Part shown: positions 29,470 through 38,454 of the stretch, in pieces
Numbering within the stretch: position 1 is the first letter of the stretch
Layout: the number at the start of each line of letters is the position of its first letter
Assembly (NCBI RefSeq): GCF_029667115.1
Contig: NZ_JARUIU010000004.1
Span: 372,001 to 436,000, forward strand
From: Jeotgalibacillus sp. ET6
GTDB taxonomy: Bacteria; Bacillota; Bacilli; Bacillales; Jeotgalibacillaceae
Direction of reading: 5' to 3'
Length of the DNA stretch: 64,000 nucleotides
The notes under the pieces: model-generated
What the model saw: only the letters and a program-made list of their open reading frames with translations
The model's database searches: none
Told to the model about the DNA's origin: nothing
Translations under genes and position numbers: made by a program

Positions 29470-30658
29470 ACGTTAAATCACACCCCCAGGCAAGTCCATG
29501 TCCGTCTCCCTGATGGACATCTACTTTTAACTTTATCTCAGGCTGTTTTAAGTATTCGATCAGCTCTTCCTCCGAAAAAGCAACAGGTTCGCCGTCTTCC
29601 ACTACCGCAGCAGGGCCTATTTGAATGCGGATTGCATTTGGATCAAGTGTGGCACCGCTGTACCCGACAGCTGCAAGAATCCGACCCCAATTTGCATCAC
29701 AGCCGAAAATGGCTGTTTTAACTAAAGGAGAGCCGACGACCGTTTTGGCAATTGCACGCGCTTCAGCATCCGATACAGCACCGTTGACTTCCACTTCAAT
29801 TAGTTTCGTCGCGCCTTCTCCATCCTTTGCAATCATTTTCCCAAGATCCTCACAAACACAAAGAAGAGTTTGGACAAACACGGCCCAGTCAGGGTGAGAA
29901 GGGGATAGTGAATCATTTTGAGCAAGTCCGTTGGCCATCACAATGACCATGTCGTTTGTGGATGTATCTCCATCTACGGTTATCGAGTTAAAGGTGCGAT
30001 CGACAACAGACGTAAGCGCCTGATGAAGATGCTTGGATTCAATTGCTGCATCGGTGGTAACGAAGCCGAGCATTGTCGCCATATTTGGGTGAATCATCCC
30101 TGAACCCTTAGCAGTTCCTGCAATCGTAATGATCTTGCCGTCAATTTCAACCCGGTACGCTGTGTTTTTAGAAACGGTATCCGTCGTTAGTATGGATTGC
30201 GAAAAGTCAATAGAGCCTTTTAATCCTGAAGCCGGCTCTAAGCGCGGAATCCCTGAATGAATGCAGTCCATGGGCATTTTTTCCCCAATTACCCCGGTAG
30301 AAGCTACTCCTACAAGATGAGGGGATATTCCTAATTTGTCTGCAGTCAACCCCTGCATGGTTCTCGCATCCAAAAAGCCCTGTTTGCCGGTGCAGGCATT
30401 AGCATTTCCTGAGTTGACGATTATGGCCTGCATCATGCCCGACTGATCGATGGCTTCTTTGGTGACAAGCAGAGGAGCCGCCTGCACCGCATTTGTCGTA
30501 TAAACTCCTGCTGCATTTGCCGGAACATCACTTACCAGAAGAGCAAGATCGTTTTTTTTATGCTTGATGCCACAATGGAGACCTGCGGCGCGGTAACCAA
30601 GGGGAGAAGCGATATTATTGCCTGAGATGCGCTTGATCGATGGATAAACAGTTGTCAT
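29432..30658 (-). CDS. argJ: Bifunctional ornithine acetyltransferase / N-acetylglutamate synthase
   Basis: 408 aa. The autocleavage site with nucleophile Thr is not far from KGSGMIHPNMATMLGF, where cleavage before ATML yields the alpha and beta chains. NANACTGKQG, DGDTSTNDM and GCDANWGRI motifs are present. It recycles the acetyl group from acetylornithine to glutamate. It follows argC by 16 bp behind AAGGAGG. Confidence 0.95.
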   Translation of the reverse strand: MTTVYPSIKRISGNNIASPLGYRAAGLHCGIKHKKNDLALLVSDVPANAAGVYTTNAVQAAPLLVTKEAIDQSGMMQAIIVNSGNANACTGKQGFLDARTMQGLTADKLGISPHLVGVASTGVIGEKMPMDCIHSGIPRLEPASGLKGSIDFSQSILTTDTVSKNTAYRVEIDGKIITIAGTAKGSGMIHPNMATMLGFVTTDAAIESKHLHQALTSVVDRTFNSITVDGDTSTNDMVIVMANGLAQNDSLSPSHPDWAVFVQTLLCVCEDLGKMIAKDGEGATKLIEVEVNGAVSDAEARAIAKTVVGSPLVKTAIFGCDANWGRILAAVGYSGATLDPNAIRIQIGPAAVVEDGEPVAFSEEELIEYLKQPEIKLKVDVHQGDGHGLAWGCDLTYDYVQINASYRT

Positions 30659-30674
30659 CTTAGTCCTCCTTAAG

Positions 30675-31706
30675 CTAAATAAATAATGGCACTACATCTA
30701 AACTGGTTTCTTCGGGAAACCCGAATTGAAGGTTCATATTTTGAATCGCCTGTCCTGCTGCCCCTTTTACCAGATTGTCAATAACAGAGACGATCGTTAC
30801 CCGGTTTGTTCTGGGATCTGTGAAAAGCTGAATATCGCAATAATTTGAGCCATATACCTGATTAGTGCCGAGCTTGTCGCCATTTTCGGAAAATCGTACA
30901 AAAGGTTCCTGGTGGTACGTTTCTTTATAGCAATCAATCAGCTGTTTTTCAGTTGCTCCATCAGCAAGCGGGGCGTAAGCGGCGGATAAAATCCCGCGAG
31001 TCATTGGAACAAGATGGGTGCTGAATGTGATGGGCGGCTGTTTGAAAGAGAATAATTCAAGCCCTTGTTCAATTTCTGGTATATGCTGATGCTGATTGAC
31101 CTTATAGATTGATAGATTTTCATTTGTTTCACTGAAATGTGTAAGTTCTGAAGGTTTATTTCCTGCACCGGATACTCCGCTTTTTGCATCGATGATCAAA
31201 TGGCTTGCGTCAATCAGTCCGTTTTTTACAGCAGGCAATAAAGCAAGAAGAACGGCGGTTGGGTAACAGCCTGGATTTGCGACTAATGGAGCATCTTTAA
31301 TCTGGGCCCGATTCCATTCTGTTAATCCATATACACTTTGATTCAACGTATCAACCGGGGCTGCTTCTTTTTTATACCACTGCTCATACTCCTTTTCTGG
31401 CAGTCTGAAATCTCCTGATAAATCAATTAATCTGGGTCCTTTCCCAATGAGGGAGGGCAGAAGCTTGCTTGATACTCCGCTTGGTGTGCTTGTGAAGACG
31501 ACATCAAGTGATGCTAAATGGTCAAGATCAATTCTATGAAGAGGGGTATCATACATATTCATTAAATGTGCATATTTATGAGAAAAAATTTTTCCTTCCC
31601 CGGACGACGTAAACAGGTCGAGGGATTCCACTTCCTTATGCCCGTGTAAAAGTCTAATGAGCTCAAGCCCGCCGTATCCAGTAGCGCCTATAATTCCTGC
31701 CTTCAA
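30675..31706 (-). CDS. argC: N-acetyl-gamma-glutamyl-phosphate reductase
   Basis: 343 aa as started here. Rossmann start KAGIIGATGYGG, active-site Cys in ANPGCYPTAVLL, and GHHHQHIPEIEQ-type His (HQHIPEIEQ). It reduces N-acetylglutamyl phosphate. I place the start at TTG 31706, 4-5 bp after GGGGTGAT; a longer ATG frame to 31736 would add ten non-family residues and lie almost on the promoter -10 (31737-31742). First gene of argCJBD-carAB-argF. Confidence 0.92.
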   Translation of the reverse strand: MKAGIIGATGYGGLELIRLLHGHKEVESLDLFTSSGEGKIFSHKYAHLMNMYDTPLHRIDLDHLASLDVVFTSTPSGVSSKLLPSLIGKGPRLIDLSGDFRLPEKEYEQWYKKEAAPVDTLNQSVYGLTEWNRAQIKDAPLVANPGCYPTAVLLALLPAVKNGLIDASHLIIDAKSGVSGAGNKPSELTHFSETNENLSIYKVNQHQHIPEIEQGLELFSFKQPPITFSTHLVPMTRGILSAAYAPLADGATEKQLIDCYKETYHQEPFVRFSENGDKLGTNQVYGSNYCDIQLFTDPRTNRVTIVSVIDNLVKGAAGQAIQNMNLQFGFPEETSLDVVPLFI

Positions 31707-31736
31707 AACATCACCCCGAAAAAATAAGATAGACAC

Positions 31737-31765
31737 ATTATAGTATGTATAAAAATAAATGCAAC
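31737..31765 (-). promoter_or_regulatory. Promoter and putative AhrC (ARG box) operator of the arginine operon
   Basis: On the minus strand: -35 TTGCAT (31759-31764), 16-bp spacer, -10 TATAAT (31737-31742). The plus strand over the -35 and spacer reads TATAAAAATAAATGCAAC, which resembles the B. subtilis ARG box core AATAAAAATKCAA, with a second AT-rich half (TATTTTTATA) just upstream at 31768-31777. AhrC/ArgR with arginine would occlude the -35. Match is partial. Confidence 0.7.
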
Positions 31766-31802
31766 AGTATTTTTATAAAAAATATAAAATTATAAAAAAC
31801 AA

Positions 31803-32512
31803 GACCGGTTCATTTCCGTTTCAGGCGGATGCTTTCCGTGTGGCGGAAGGTGAGCCCCTTTGATGCTTTCGCATCTGCATGGTCTCACCGTTCCCGCTGC
31901 ATCACGCAGGAGTCACCGCCTTCCACTGCAATGATCCTATCCTTTTTAAAATGTTAAGAAATAAAAATGACTTTCTCATAAACCTGATATTGTTTCAGAC
32001 CGGTCATGTAATTGTAAAAAAGAGGGGACCGGTTCATTTCCGTTTCAGACGGATGCTTTCCGCGTGGCGGGAGGTGAGCCCCCTTGATGCTGCCGCATCT
32101 GCGAGGTCTCACCTTTCCCGCTGCATCACGCAGGAGTCACCGCCTTCCACTGCAATGAACCTATTCTTGTTATAAGGGTAAAAAATAGAAAGGGTTTTCT
32201 CATAAAATTGATATTGTTTTAGCACAATTGCTTAATTGTTAAAAAAAGGGGGACCTGTTCATTTTCGTTTCAGGCGGATGCTTTCCGCGTGGCGGGAGGT
32301 GAGCCCCTTTGATGCTTTCATCTGCATGGTCTCACCCTTCCCGCTGCATCACGTAGGAGTCACCGCCTTCCACTGCAATGAACCTATCCTTTTTAAATGT
32401 TAATAAATGTAAAATGACTTTCTTATAAATCTTAATATTAGAGAGAGGGGGACCGGTCCATGTTCGGTTTAGATGGATACTTTCCGCATGGCAGGAGAGA
32501 GCCGGTTTGATG
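31803..32512. repeat. Family C tandem repeat, ~224-bp unit, 3+ copies
   Basis: Three complete units start at GACCGGTTC-type boundaries near 31803, 32027 and 32252, and a degraded fourth near 32452. Each has a GC-rich ~140-bp part (TTCAGGCGGATGCTTTCC, GGTGAGCCCC, GGTCTCACC, GAGTCACCGCCTTCCACTGC) and an AT-rich ~85-bp part that repeats too. The GC part resembles the core of family A (TTCAGGCGGACGCTTTCC, GAGTCGCCACCTTCCGC), so C is probably a divergent tandem expansion of it. No coding content. Confidence 0.85.
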
Positions 32513-32557
32513 GTTGATTGTTTAGCTCTTACACTGAAACAAACTACCAATTGTTTC

Positions 32558-32647
32558 AAAGGTGTAGCAACCAAGTATCTTGATAATTACCTTGCGTGGT
32601 TCAAGGTGCTGAGAGCATACAGCACAACTGAACGAAGTGACAGTTAA
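32558..32647 (+). pseudogene. Probable transposase C-terminal remnant
   Basis: About 30 codons ending in TAA at 32645 translate to FKGVATKYLDNYLAWFKVL and a short tail. GVATKYLxNYLxWF is a sequence I associate with the C-terminus of IS1595-group transposases. There is no start, no catalytic region and no terminal repeats, so this is at most a relic. It marks the left edge of an AT-rich accessory stretch. The rest of 32648-32837 has nothing I can support. Confidence 0.5.
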
Positions 32648-32837
32648 TAACATTAGAAGGGATTTAACTCCAATTGTTTAAACATATGATAAACTTTAAG
32701 GTGTTTAAGTTTAAGAAATGATCTTATTTCTTATTCATCTTACAGGCAGGTTATTTTACAAGGAAAAGTGGATACTAAGCAACTATATATTAAACAAAAA
32801 AAGGTTAAATTGAATGAAAAATAGATAGGAGATAAAA

Positions 32838-33347
32838 ATGCGTAATAAGAAGGTAAGGGGTTTAAGGCGAAAAACAAGAAATATGATAATACGAATTTGG
32901 GAGGAAACTTCTGATTTCCCTTTGGATTTTTATAATGGGTATTGGCATCTTCATTTACCAGTTGCCCAAGGTTTTATTGATTCCGAAAGGACTCCTTTTG
33001 GAATTAAGAGACTTTGTATTGAAACTTTATTAGAACGGGCTAAACATTTGATTGAAATCAAACCAAATACACCTGATAAGTGTCGGGTGGTTGTTTATAT
33101 TAGTTTCGAAGCATTGTTTGATTCACAAATTATAGTGTTTGCTGATGATTCTCACTTTCAGGGGTTCTTTAATAGAAATGAAGAATTTCAAAAATGGATT
33201 CCCCTGTCCAAAGAAAGAAGTTTTGAGAGTGATTGGGGAATAAATATCCCCAAAGATATGGAGATCTTAGGGTTTAAAGAAGAAATAATCGATGAAGATG
33301 GGGAAGTTTATAAAAGAGATCGTTGGTTTATAGGTGAATTAGAGTAG
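32838..33347 (+). CDS. DUF3916 protein
   Basis: A 169-aa soluble protein matching my recollection of DUF3916: MRNKKVRGLRRKTRNM start, FYNGYWHLHLPVAQGFIDS, PFGIKRLCIETLLERAKHLI and a C-terminal RWFIGELE. The function is unknown. The gene is AT-rich compared with the arginine operon and lies between repeats, a transposase relic and two other small accessory genes. AGGAGAT lies before the ATG. Confidence 0.75.
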   Translation: MRNKKVRGLRRKTRNMIIRIWEETSDFPLDFYNGYWHLHLPVAQGFIDSERTPFGIKRLCIETLLERAKHLIEIKPNTPDKCRVVVYISFEALFDSQIIVFADDSHFQGFFNRNEEFQKWIPLSKERSFESDWGINIPKDMEILGFKEEIIDEDGEVYKRDRWFIGELE

Positions 33348-33493
33348 GTTTAATATAACATTCTTCCTCAACTAACGGGTACTTTTCTACATTAAAGAAA
33401 TATAATTAATCTTCCACAATCGAACGTGTTTCTTAAAGAAGGAGAAGTACTATTTTTGTTTAAATGAAAAGTTGATAAAATGGAGGTTTTTTA

Positions 33494-33937
33494 TTGAAAA
33501 AAGGAGTAATTAGACCATTAGTTATTTGTTTATTTAGTAACAATGATTCCATTCTTGTTGCGGAAAGATATGACTCTGTAAGCAAAGAATACTATTATCG
33601 TCCTATAGGTGGAGGCATTGAATATGGGGAATTAAGCTCTGATGCATTGATAAGAGAGATTCAAGAAGAGATAGAGGCAAGCATAACTAATCTAGAATAT
33701 ATAGGAACGCTTGAAAATATTTTTACATACAACGGTGAGATTGGGCACGAAGTAGTTATGGTATATGATGCTACATTTGTTGACACATCATTATATAAGA
33801 TTAGTTCCTTTGATGGTGTAGAAGACGATGGAACAGTATTCAAGTTGTATTGGAAACCTGTTAGAGAATTTCAAAATGGTAGGTTACAACTTGTTCCTGA
33901 GAATTTATTAGGGCTTATACAAGAGAGAATAAAATGA
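33494..33937 (+). CDS. NUDIX hydrolase
   Basis: A 147-aa Nudix protein. The box is complete: GGGIEYGELSSDALIREIQE followed by EIEA, giving G-x5-E-x7-REUxEE. It would hydrolyse a nucleoside diphosphate linked to another group; the substrate is not predictable. The start is TTG at 33494, 7 bp after GGAGG (33482-33486). AT-rich like its neighbours; gaps of 146 and 212 bp on each side suggest separate transcription. Confidence 0.88.
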   Translation: MKKGVIRPLVICLFSNNDSILVAERYDSVSKEYYYRPIGGGIEYGELSSDALIREIQEEIEASITNLEYIGTLENIFTYNGEIGHEVVMVYDATFVDTSLYKISSFDGVEDDGTVFKLYWKPVREFQNGRLQLVPENLLGLIQERIK

Positions 33938-34149
33938 AAATATCGACTGTGTATTCTTTAACAACACCAGTTGATAAAAGCTTTAGTAATCTTACACAAA
34001 CGGGTGCGTTAATTCAGCAAGATTAACCACCTTTTTCGGTGAACTTCGTATTAAATAAATAGGGCAGGTTAGTTCATCTCGAAGGGGTTTTATCAATCAA
34101 AGAGAAATTAGTAAACAGAGTCTATAAAGTATGTGTTGGAGGAATATAG

Positions 34150-34557
34150 ATGGAGTGGTTTAAAAAAGATTTTAAAATTAGTGATAATGTAGAACTAATT
34201 AATTTACAGGATGTTACTCAGCTACTTTCTACTACATATTGGGCATCAAATAGAACAAAAGAAATAATTGAAAAAAGTATTAATAATTCGCTTGCTTTTG
34301 GTTTGTACCATAGTGGGAAACAAATTGGATTCGCAAGAGTTGTGACCGATAAGGCTGTGTTTTCTTGGGTTTTAGATGTTGTAATTGATGATAATTATAG
34401 AGGTAATGGTCTGGGACAATGGTTAATGGAATGTATATTTGAACATCCAGAAATTAAATTTACAGCATTTGCATTAGCGACATCAGATGCACATGATTTT
34501 TATAAAAAGTTTGACTTTAAGGATAACGTTTGTATGACCAAACCTTTACTGTGCTGA
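34150..34557 (+). CDS. GNAT-family N-acetyltransferase
   Basis: 135 aa, a minimal GNAT fold: SNRTKEIIEKSINNS, GLYHSGKQIGFARVVTD, VLDVVIDDNYRGNGLGQWLM with the acetyl-CoA loop RGNGLG, and DAHDFYKKFDF. Similar proteins are annotated as acetyltransferases of small amines or unknown substrates. The ATG follows GGAGGAATATAG. Base composition is AT-rich like the two upstream genes. Confidence 0.88.
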   Translation: MEWFKKDFKISDNVELINLQDVTQLLSTTYWASNRTKEIIEKSINNSLAFGLYHSGKQIGFARVVTDKAVFSWVLDVVIDDNYRGNGLGQWLMECIFEHPEIKFTAFALATSDAHDFYKKFDFKDNVCMTKPLLC

Positions 34558-34619
34558 TAAGATGAAATCTTGGACTAACAGTAAGCGTTAGCTTAATAAG
34601 GCGTTAATAAAAACGAAAG

Positions 34620-34846
34620 GAGGTTGGGGCAAAACTCAAAAATGTTTTAAAAAGAGGATATATTTATGAATAGTATTAGGTGAGCGGAGCGGAAGGTGGC
34701 GACTCCTGCAGGACATGACGGCAAGCTGAGACCCCGCAAGGCAAAGCCTGAGGAGGGCTCAGCGCCGTCCCTGCGGAAAGCGTCCGCCTGAAGCGAAGTG
34801 AACCGATCGTAGAGCTTGAGACACTTTTGTCCCATGCTCTTTTATC
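34620..34846. repeat. Family A dispersed repeat, copy 3 (inverted)
   Basis: Inverted relative to copies 1 and 2: GGTTGGGGCAAAACTC at the left, GTGAGCGGAGCGGAAGGTGG, CTCAGCGCCGTCCCTGCGG, CGTCCGCCTGAAGCG and GAGACACTTTTGTCCCATGC at the right. Complete length of about 227 bp. Confidence 0.85.
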
Positions 34847-34914
34847 ATAATAAAACAACATTAAACTTTAACAAATCCTAACTTAAAAAGTAAGGAAGTA
34901 TATTCTATATTAGT

Positions 34915-34987
34915 ATGATGTGAGCGAAGAGGAAGGTGGCGACTGGCTACGGAAAACGTCCGACTGAAGCGCAGTGAACCGGTCATG
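34915..34987. repeat. Family A repeat, internally deleted fragment
   Basis: About 70 bp: GATGTGAGCGAAGAGGAAGG, GTGGCGACTGG, then directly AACGTCCGACTGAAGCGCAG and GAACCGGTC. The centre of the element is missing. Together with copy 3 it fills most of the gap from 34558 to 35046, which holds no gene. Confidence 0.7.
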
Positions 34988-35046
34988 TTTTACAACAGTT
35001 ATAAATTCGTTCTTCCACCATCATTTGCTTTGCTTAATGCAGGCAG

Positions 35047-36390
35047 TTAAGAAATAAGTGACTGCGCACGTTTCCGATAAACGAAAAACAGAACAGTAGA
35101 AAGAGTCATTAAAATAATTAAAGAAGCATAAGCCCACTGAAAAGAAGAAACGGAATAGGTGGCATTTCTCCATTCAAGAATAGTGGTCCCAAGGACGGCT
35201 CCTGAAGCACTTCCGACAAATTGGCTGAGCTGCTTCATTCCAATGCCGGTAGCCACCTGTTCTTTAGGCAGAATCCGCGAGATCTCATTTGTTGTGCTGG
35301 ACGACAGACTTGAAAAACCAAAACTTGTAAACATATAGCCAATCATTATCATATAGACGCTGAGAGGAGAAAGGAAGGTGAAGATAAGAGCAGAGATCAT
35401 GAGCAGAATTTGAGAAAGCAGCATGACGCGTATATTTCCATACTCGTCAATCAGTCTTCCTACGTAAATCGCCGCCACAGCAGACAGCATCGCCCCAGGG
35501 AAGATAATCAGCCCCACCTTGGTTGCCGAAAGATCAAACACCTGCCCGATCATCAGCGGCATTAGCACCAGTAAAGCAAAATGCAGTGTGAAGCCAATAT
35601 AGCTTAAATAAACAATTAACCGGTAGCTTCGGTTCGCCAATAATTCCGGCTGAATAAACGGAATTTCTGTATGTGTGATTCTCCATGCAAGCATAACAGC
35701 AAGCAGGGCAAATAAACCAAGAAACAGGAATTCAAACGTAGAGACAAACAGTAAAAAGGACGTGACAGCGCCTCCGGTTAATAGTCCTCCCAATAAATCA
35801 AACGACGCTTTTTTAGTTTCCTGTTTAGGAAGTAAAAGAAATAAAAGCGGGATGACGGCCATCACAAACACCGTTACGATAAATAAATAATTCCAATTTA
35901 AAAAATCGGTTATCGTACCTCCTACAACCGGGCCAAGCCCAAAGCCAAGGGAGGAAGCAGAGGCAATCATCGCCATAGCACGTCCTCTTCGGTGAATTGG
36001 AACAAACCGTCCTGCAAACACCATAGAGAGCCCTGGTATTGCAGCAGCACCGGCCGCTTGGCCGACTCTTGCAGCCAGCAGCCAGGGAAACGTATTTGCA
36101 AAAAACCCAAGAATGGAAGAACAACCAAAAATCATAATTCCGATTGTTAATAGATTCCGAATCGGAATGTAGTCAGACAGTCTCGTGTAAGCAATTGTGA
36201 AGATAGCCAGTACAATAGAATAGCCGGAAACGACCCATGCACCCTGTGAAGGAGCAAGGGAAAATTCGTCCAAAACATCCGGGAGTGCTACATTAAACAT
36301 AGTGGTATTCATAACGGTAAGCCAAACCGCAATACTGAGAACGAATATCGTCTTCGGATAAGCAGAGGATTCCGACTGTGAAGTATGCAT
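35047..36390 (-). CDS. MFS multidrug-type exporter (DHA2-like)
   Basis: 447 aa with about 12-14 membrane segments. The N-terminal motif VMNTTMFNVALPDVL, the loop RLSDYIPIRNLL (motif A-like) and motif C-like GPVVGGTITDF point to a proton-driven drug/metabolite exporter of the EmrB/TetL group. A ribosome site AGGAGG lies before the ATG and a palindromic operator-like site precedes it. It is divergent from an AraC-type regulator, but the operator looks MarR-like. The substrate is unknown. Confidence 0.85.
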   Translation of the reverse strand: MHTSQSESSAYPKTIFVLSIAVWLTVMNTTMFNVALPDVLDEFSLAPSQGAWVVSGYSIVLAIFTIAYTRLSDYIPIRNLLTIGIMIFGCSSILGFFANTFPWLLAARVGQAAGAAAIPGLSMVFAGRFVPIHRRGRAMAMIASASSLGFGLGPVVGGTITDFLNWNYLFIVTVFVMAVIPLLFLLLPKQETKKASFDLLGGLLTGGAVTSFLLFVSTFEFLFLGLFALLAVMLAWRITHTEIPFIQPELLANRSYRLIVYLSYIGFTLHFALLVLMPLMIGQVFDLSATKVGLIIFPGAMLSAVAAIYVGRLIDEYGNIRVMLLSQILLMISALIFTFLSPLSVYMIMIGYMFTSFGFSSLSSSTTNEISRILPKEQVATGIGMKQLSQFVGSASGAVLGTTILEWRNATYSVSSFQWAYASLIILMTLSTVLFFVYRKRAQSLIS

Positions 36391-36407
36391 TCTGCAAACC
36401 TCCTTTC

Positions 36408-36431
36408 TGAAATAGTATCAGTTGCAACTAT
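36408..36431 (-). promoter_or_regulatory. Palindromic operator near the MFS gene start
   Basis: TAGTTGCAACT-type palindrome: the core AGTTGCAACT (36420-36429) is perfect and is followed on the minus strand by GATACTAT, whose TACTAT could be the -10. The site would sit between -35 and -10, as MarR-family operators of efflux genes often do. No MarR gene is in the window. Confidence 0.5.
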
Positions 36432-36701
36432 TTGTATGTGATGTTGATGATCGCTAAGGTGAGAAAGAAAAAACCTGTAATGCGTCCATTCAACCATATT
36501 CAATGTGGAAAAAGCCACTTGACTTAAACATTAAGTATATCAAGCCTTTTTGAAACTGTCTGCTGATTGGCGCATAGTCAGAACCTTCTATTTAAAGAAA
36601 ACCCTTTCATATAAGTGGAATAAGTTTACAAAACATGTCAAATAAATTAGTATAATACGTAATTATGAATCGTTGCTGCTGACCTATGAGGAGGGTCTAA
36701 T

Positions 36702-37475
36702 ATGAAAGAAAGTACATATGAGGAGCGCTTTGCTAAGTACTATATGCGTGATATGGAACAATCCCAGGATCAGGAAGGGATTCAATTGTTTTTTCAGCTG
36801 CAGGAAGAATTGATGGATTATATCACTCGAAGTCATGCGCTTGAAGCTCAAAAAACCATGAAAAAGCTGCAGGCAATCCTGCGTAAGCGCGCACCTGAAG
36901 CTATTGAGACCGCGCTGCCAAGATTTTACCTCACACAGGTCGCATTATTTGCCAATGAACTTCAAAAATTCGGCATCTCACCCGTTAAAATATTCTGTTT
37001 CAGCTCAGCAAGCATTGAATTAATATATTCCTGGAATACGGAAAAGGAAATGGTGGAGGGCGGACGTTGGCTTGTGGAAAGCTTTATTGATATGATTAGT
37101 GAACGATTAAACCCTTTGTTTAATCATCCAATTGTCAGTCAGGCAGCTGAATATATTAATCATCATCTTGAAGAGCCGATTGAAGTGGACGCAGTGGCAA
37201 AAGAAATTGGGATAAGTCCAAGCTACCTGGCTAAGCTTTTTAAACAGGAGGCGGGAATGACGGTTAAACAATTCAGCAACCACCGCAAAGTAGTGGAGGC
37301 GAAATATTATCTTCAGTTTTCCAATAAAGAAATAGCACAAATATCTGATCAATTTTCTTTTTGCAACCAAAGCTATTTTACCAAAGTGTTTAAAGATCAA
37401 TTGGGACTGACGCCAAAACAATTCCGATTGTCCCTGCAGCGTGAAGTAAAAGCATCCTATCAGGAATCATCTTAA
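36702..37475 (+). CDS. AraC-family transcriptional regulator
   Basis: 257 aa. The first ~145 residues are an all-helical domain I do not recognise (not a cupin). The last 100 are a double helix-turn-helix: EPIEVDAVAKEIGISPSYLAKLFK and NKEIAQISDQFSFCNQSYFTKVFK, with GLTPKQFR. The stop overlaps the ribosome site of the next gene (ATC start, 37490), so they form an operon with the VOC gene. TATAAT at 36651-36656 may be its -10, but I find no -35 at proper spacing. Confidence 0.88.
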   Translation: MKESTYEERFAKYYMRDMEQSQDQEGIQLFFQLQEELMDYITRSHALEAQKTMKKLQAILRKRAPEAIETALPRFYLTQVALFANELQKFGISPVKIFCFSSASIELIYSWNTEKEMVEGGRWLVESFIDMISERLNPLFNHPIVSQAAEYINHHLEEPIEVDAVAKEIGISPSYLAKLFKQEAGMTVKQFSNHRKVVEAKYYLQFSNKEIAQISDQFSFCNQSYFTKVFKDQLGLTPKQFRLSLQREVKASYQESS

Positions 37476-37489
37476 AGGAGGGATCCTCC

Positions 37490-37768
37490 ATCGATAAAAT
37501 TGCCTCACACGGCTATATCACCATTTCGAGAAAAATCGAGTGGGAAGAGCAGCATATAACGGAGCACACACATGAGCTGATCTTATATAAAAATATGATT
37601 TGTGATCATGAAAAACAGATTTATTTAACGGAAATCCTGGATGTTTCCTATAAGTCGAGCCTTCAAAGCTATGGCTTGCTGTATATTCATACAATTAAAG
37701 GGTTATTTCCATATAAAGTAAAAGAACACCCAGCTTTGTTTATCGAAAAGTATTTGGAACTAAAATGA
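37490..37768 (+). CDS. Small conserved protein with apparent ATC start codon
   Basis: A 92-aa frame that no ATG, GTG or TTG opens. AAAGGAGG (37474-37481) overlaps the AraC stop and lies 8 bp before ATC at 37490; from there the protein reads IDKIASHGYITISRKIEWEE and continues to YKSSLQSYGLLYIHTIKG and a TGA at 37766. Glycine/tyrosine spacing resembles small PH-like Bacillus proteins of unknown function. The first in-frame ATG (37595) would cut off a third of the protein and has no ribosome site. Either a true non-canonical start or a G-to-C error in the ATG. Confidence 0.7.
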   Translation: MDKIASHGYITISRKIEWEEQHITEHTHELILYKNMICDHEKQIYLTEILDVSYKSSLQSYGLLYIHTIKGLFPYKVKEHPALFIEKYLELK

Positions 37769-37783
37769 AAATGAGGTGTCTAA

Positions 37784-38158
37784 ATGAGCTTTTCTTTTCG
37801 TGGAATTGACCATATACAGCTAGAGGCGCCAAAAGGGCATGAAGAAAAAGCTAGAAGCTTTTATTCGGGTGTTCTTGGGTTAGAGGAAATTCCTAAGCCG
37901 GAAAATTTGCGCAGCCATGGAGGATGCTGGTTCCTATGCGGTCCTCAGGAAATTCATATCGGATCATTGGAGCCCTTCAAAGCTCCTGAAAAAGCGCATC
38001 CTGCACTCGTAGTGACAGGTCTGCAATCTTTGCGAAGCCATCTGGAAGAAGCTTCTTATACCGTTGAGGAAGAAGAGCCGATTGCCGGAAGGGACCGGTT
38101 ATTTGTAAAAGACCCATTTGGAAACCGGATTGAATTCCTTGAATATCACGCATTGTAA
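37784..38158 (+). CDS. VOC-family (glyoxalase fold) protein
   Basis: 124 aa, two beta-alpha-beta-beta-beta modules: GIDHIQLEAPKG with the first metal His, IHIGSLEPF, HPALVVTGLQSL, and RLFVKDPFGNRIEFLEY with the terminal Glu. Likely a metal-dependent small-molecule enzyme or resistance protein. It begins 15 bp after the preceding small gene and is probably under the AraC-type regulator. Confidence 0.88.
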   Translation: MSFSFRGIDHIQLEAPKGHEEKARSFYSGVLGLEEIPKPENLRSHGGCWFLCGPQEIHIGSLEPFKAPEKAHPALVVTGLQSLRSHLEEASYTVEEEEPIAGRDRLFVKDPFGNRIEFLEYHAL

Positions 38159-38454
38159 AAGAAAAGTGGTTTCATGTATGAAGAAGGTGGATTATGAATA
38201 ACGTAACGATTGCTATTTATGTACATTCAAATCTTATTATGAGATACTGAACGGATAATGATGAAAAAAAATTATAATTAGAAGGATTTTTAAAAGTAGA
38301 GGTTGAATAAATAAATAATGAATGTTTATGAGGTCTTGCGAGTTATACATGCTGCTGCCTCTTTTATTTGTTTGATAGAGGAAAGATTGAATAGAGTTTC
38401 CTGATCCTTTCAAGAAGCTCAAAGGGGGTAAGGATTGGGTAAGGAGGAATGTTC
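38159..38454. other. Intergenic stretch with no supported gene
   Basis: AT-rich. The only curiosity is an 18-codon frame (ATG 38194 to TGA 38248) behind an AGAAGGTGG site, reading MNNVTIAIYVHSNLIMRY. It resembles nothing I know and may be a truncated gene start. Confidence 0.4.

Noticed and set aside
31803-32512. CRISPR-like periodic repeat
   Set aside because: The period is ~224 bp and the spacer parts are themselves repeated, so this is a tandem duplication, not a CRISPR array; no cas genes are present.
32558-32647. Intact insertion sequence
   Set aside because: About 30 codons, no catalytic region and no terminal repeats; at most a relic.
38194-38250. 18-codon small gene
   Set aside because: A plausible ribosome site but no family pattern and nothing around it supports translation; noted only in the intergenic entry.
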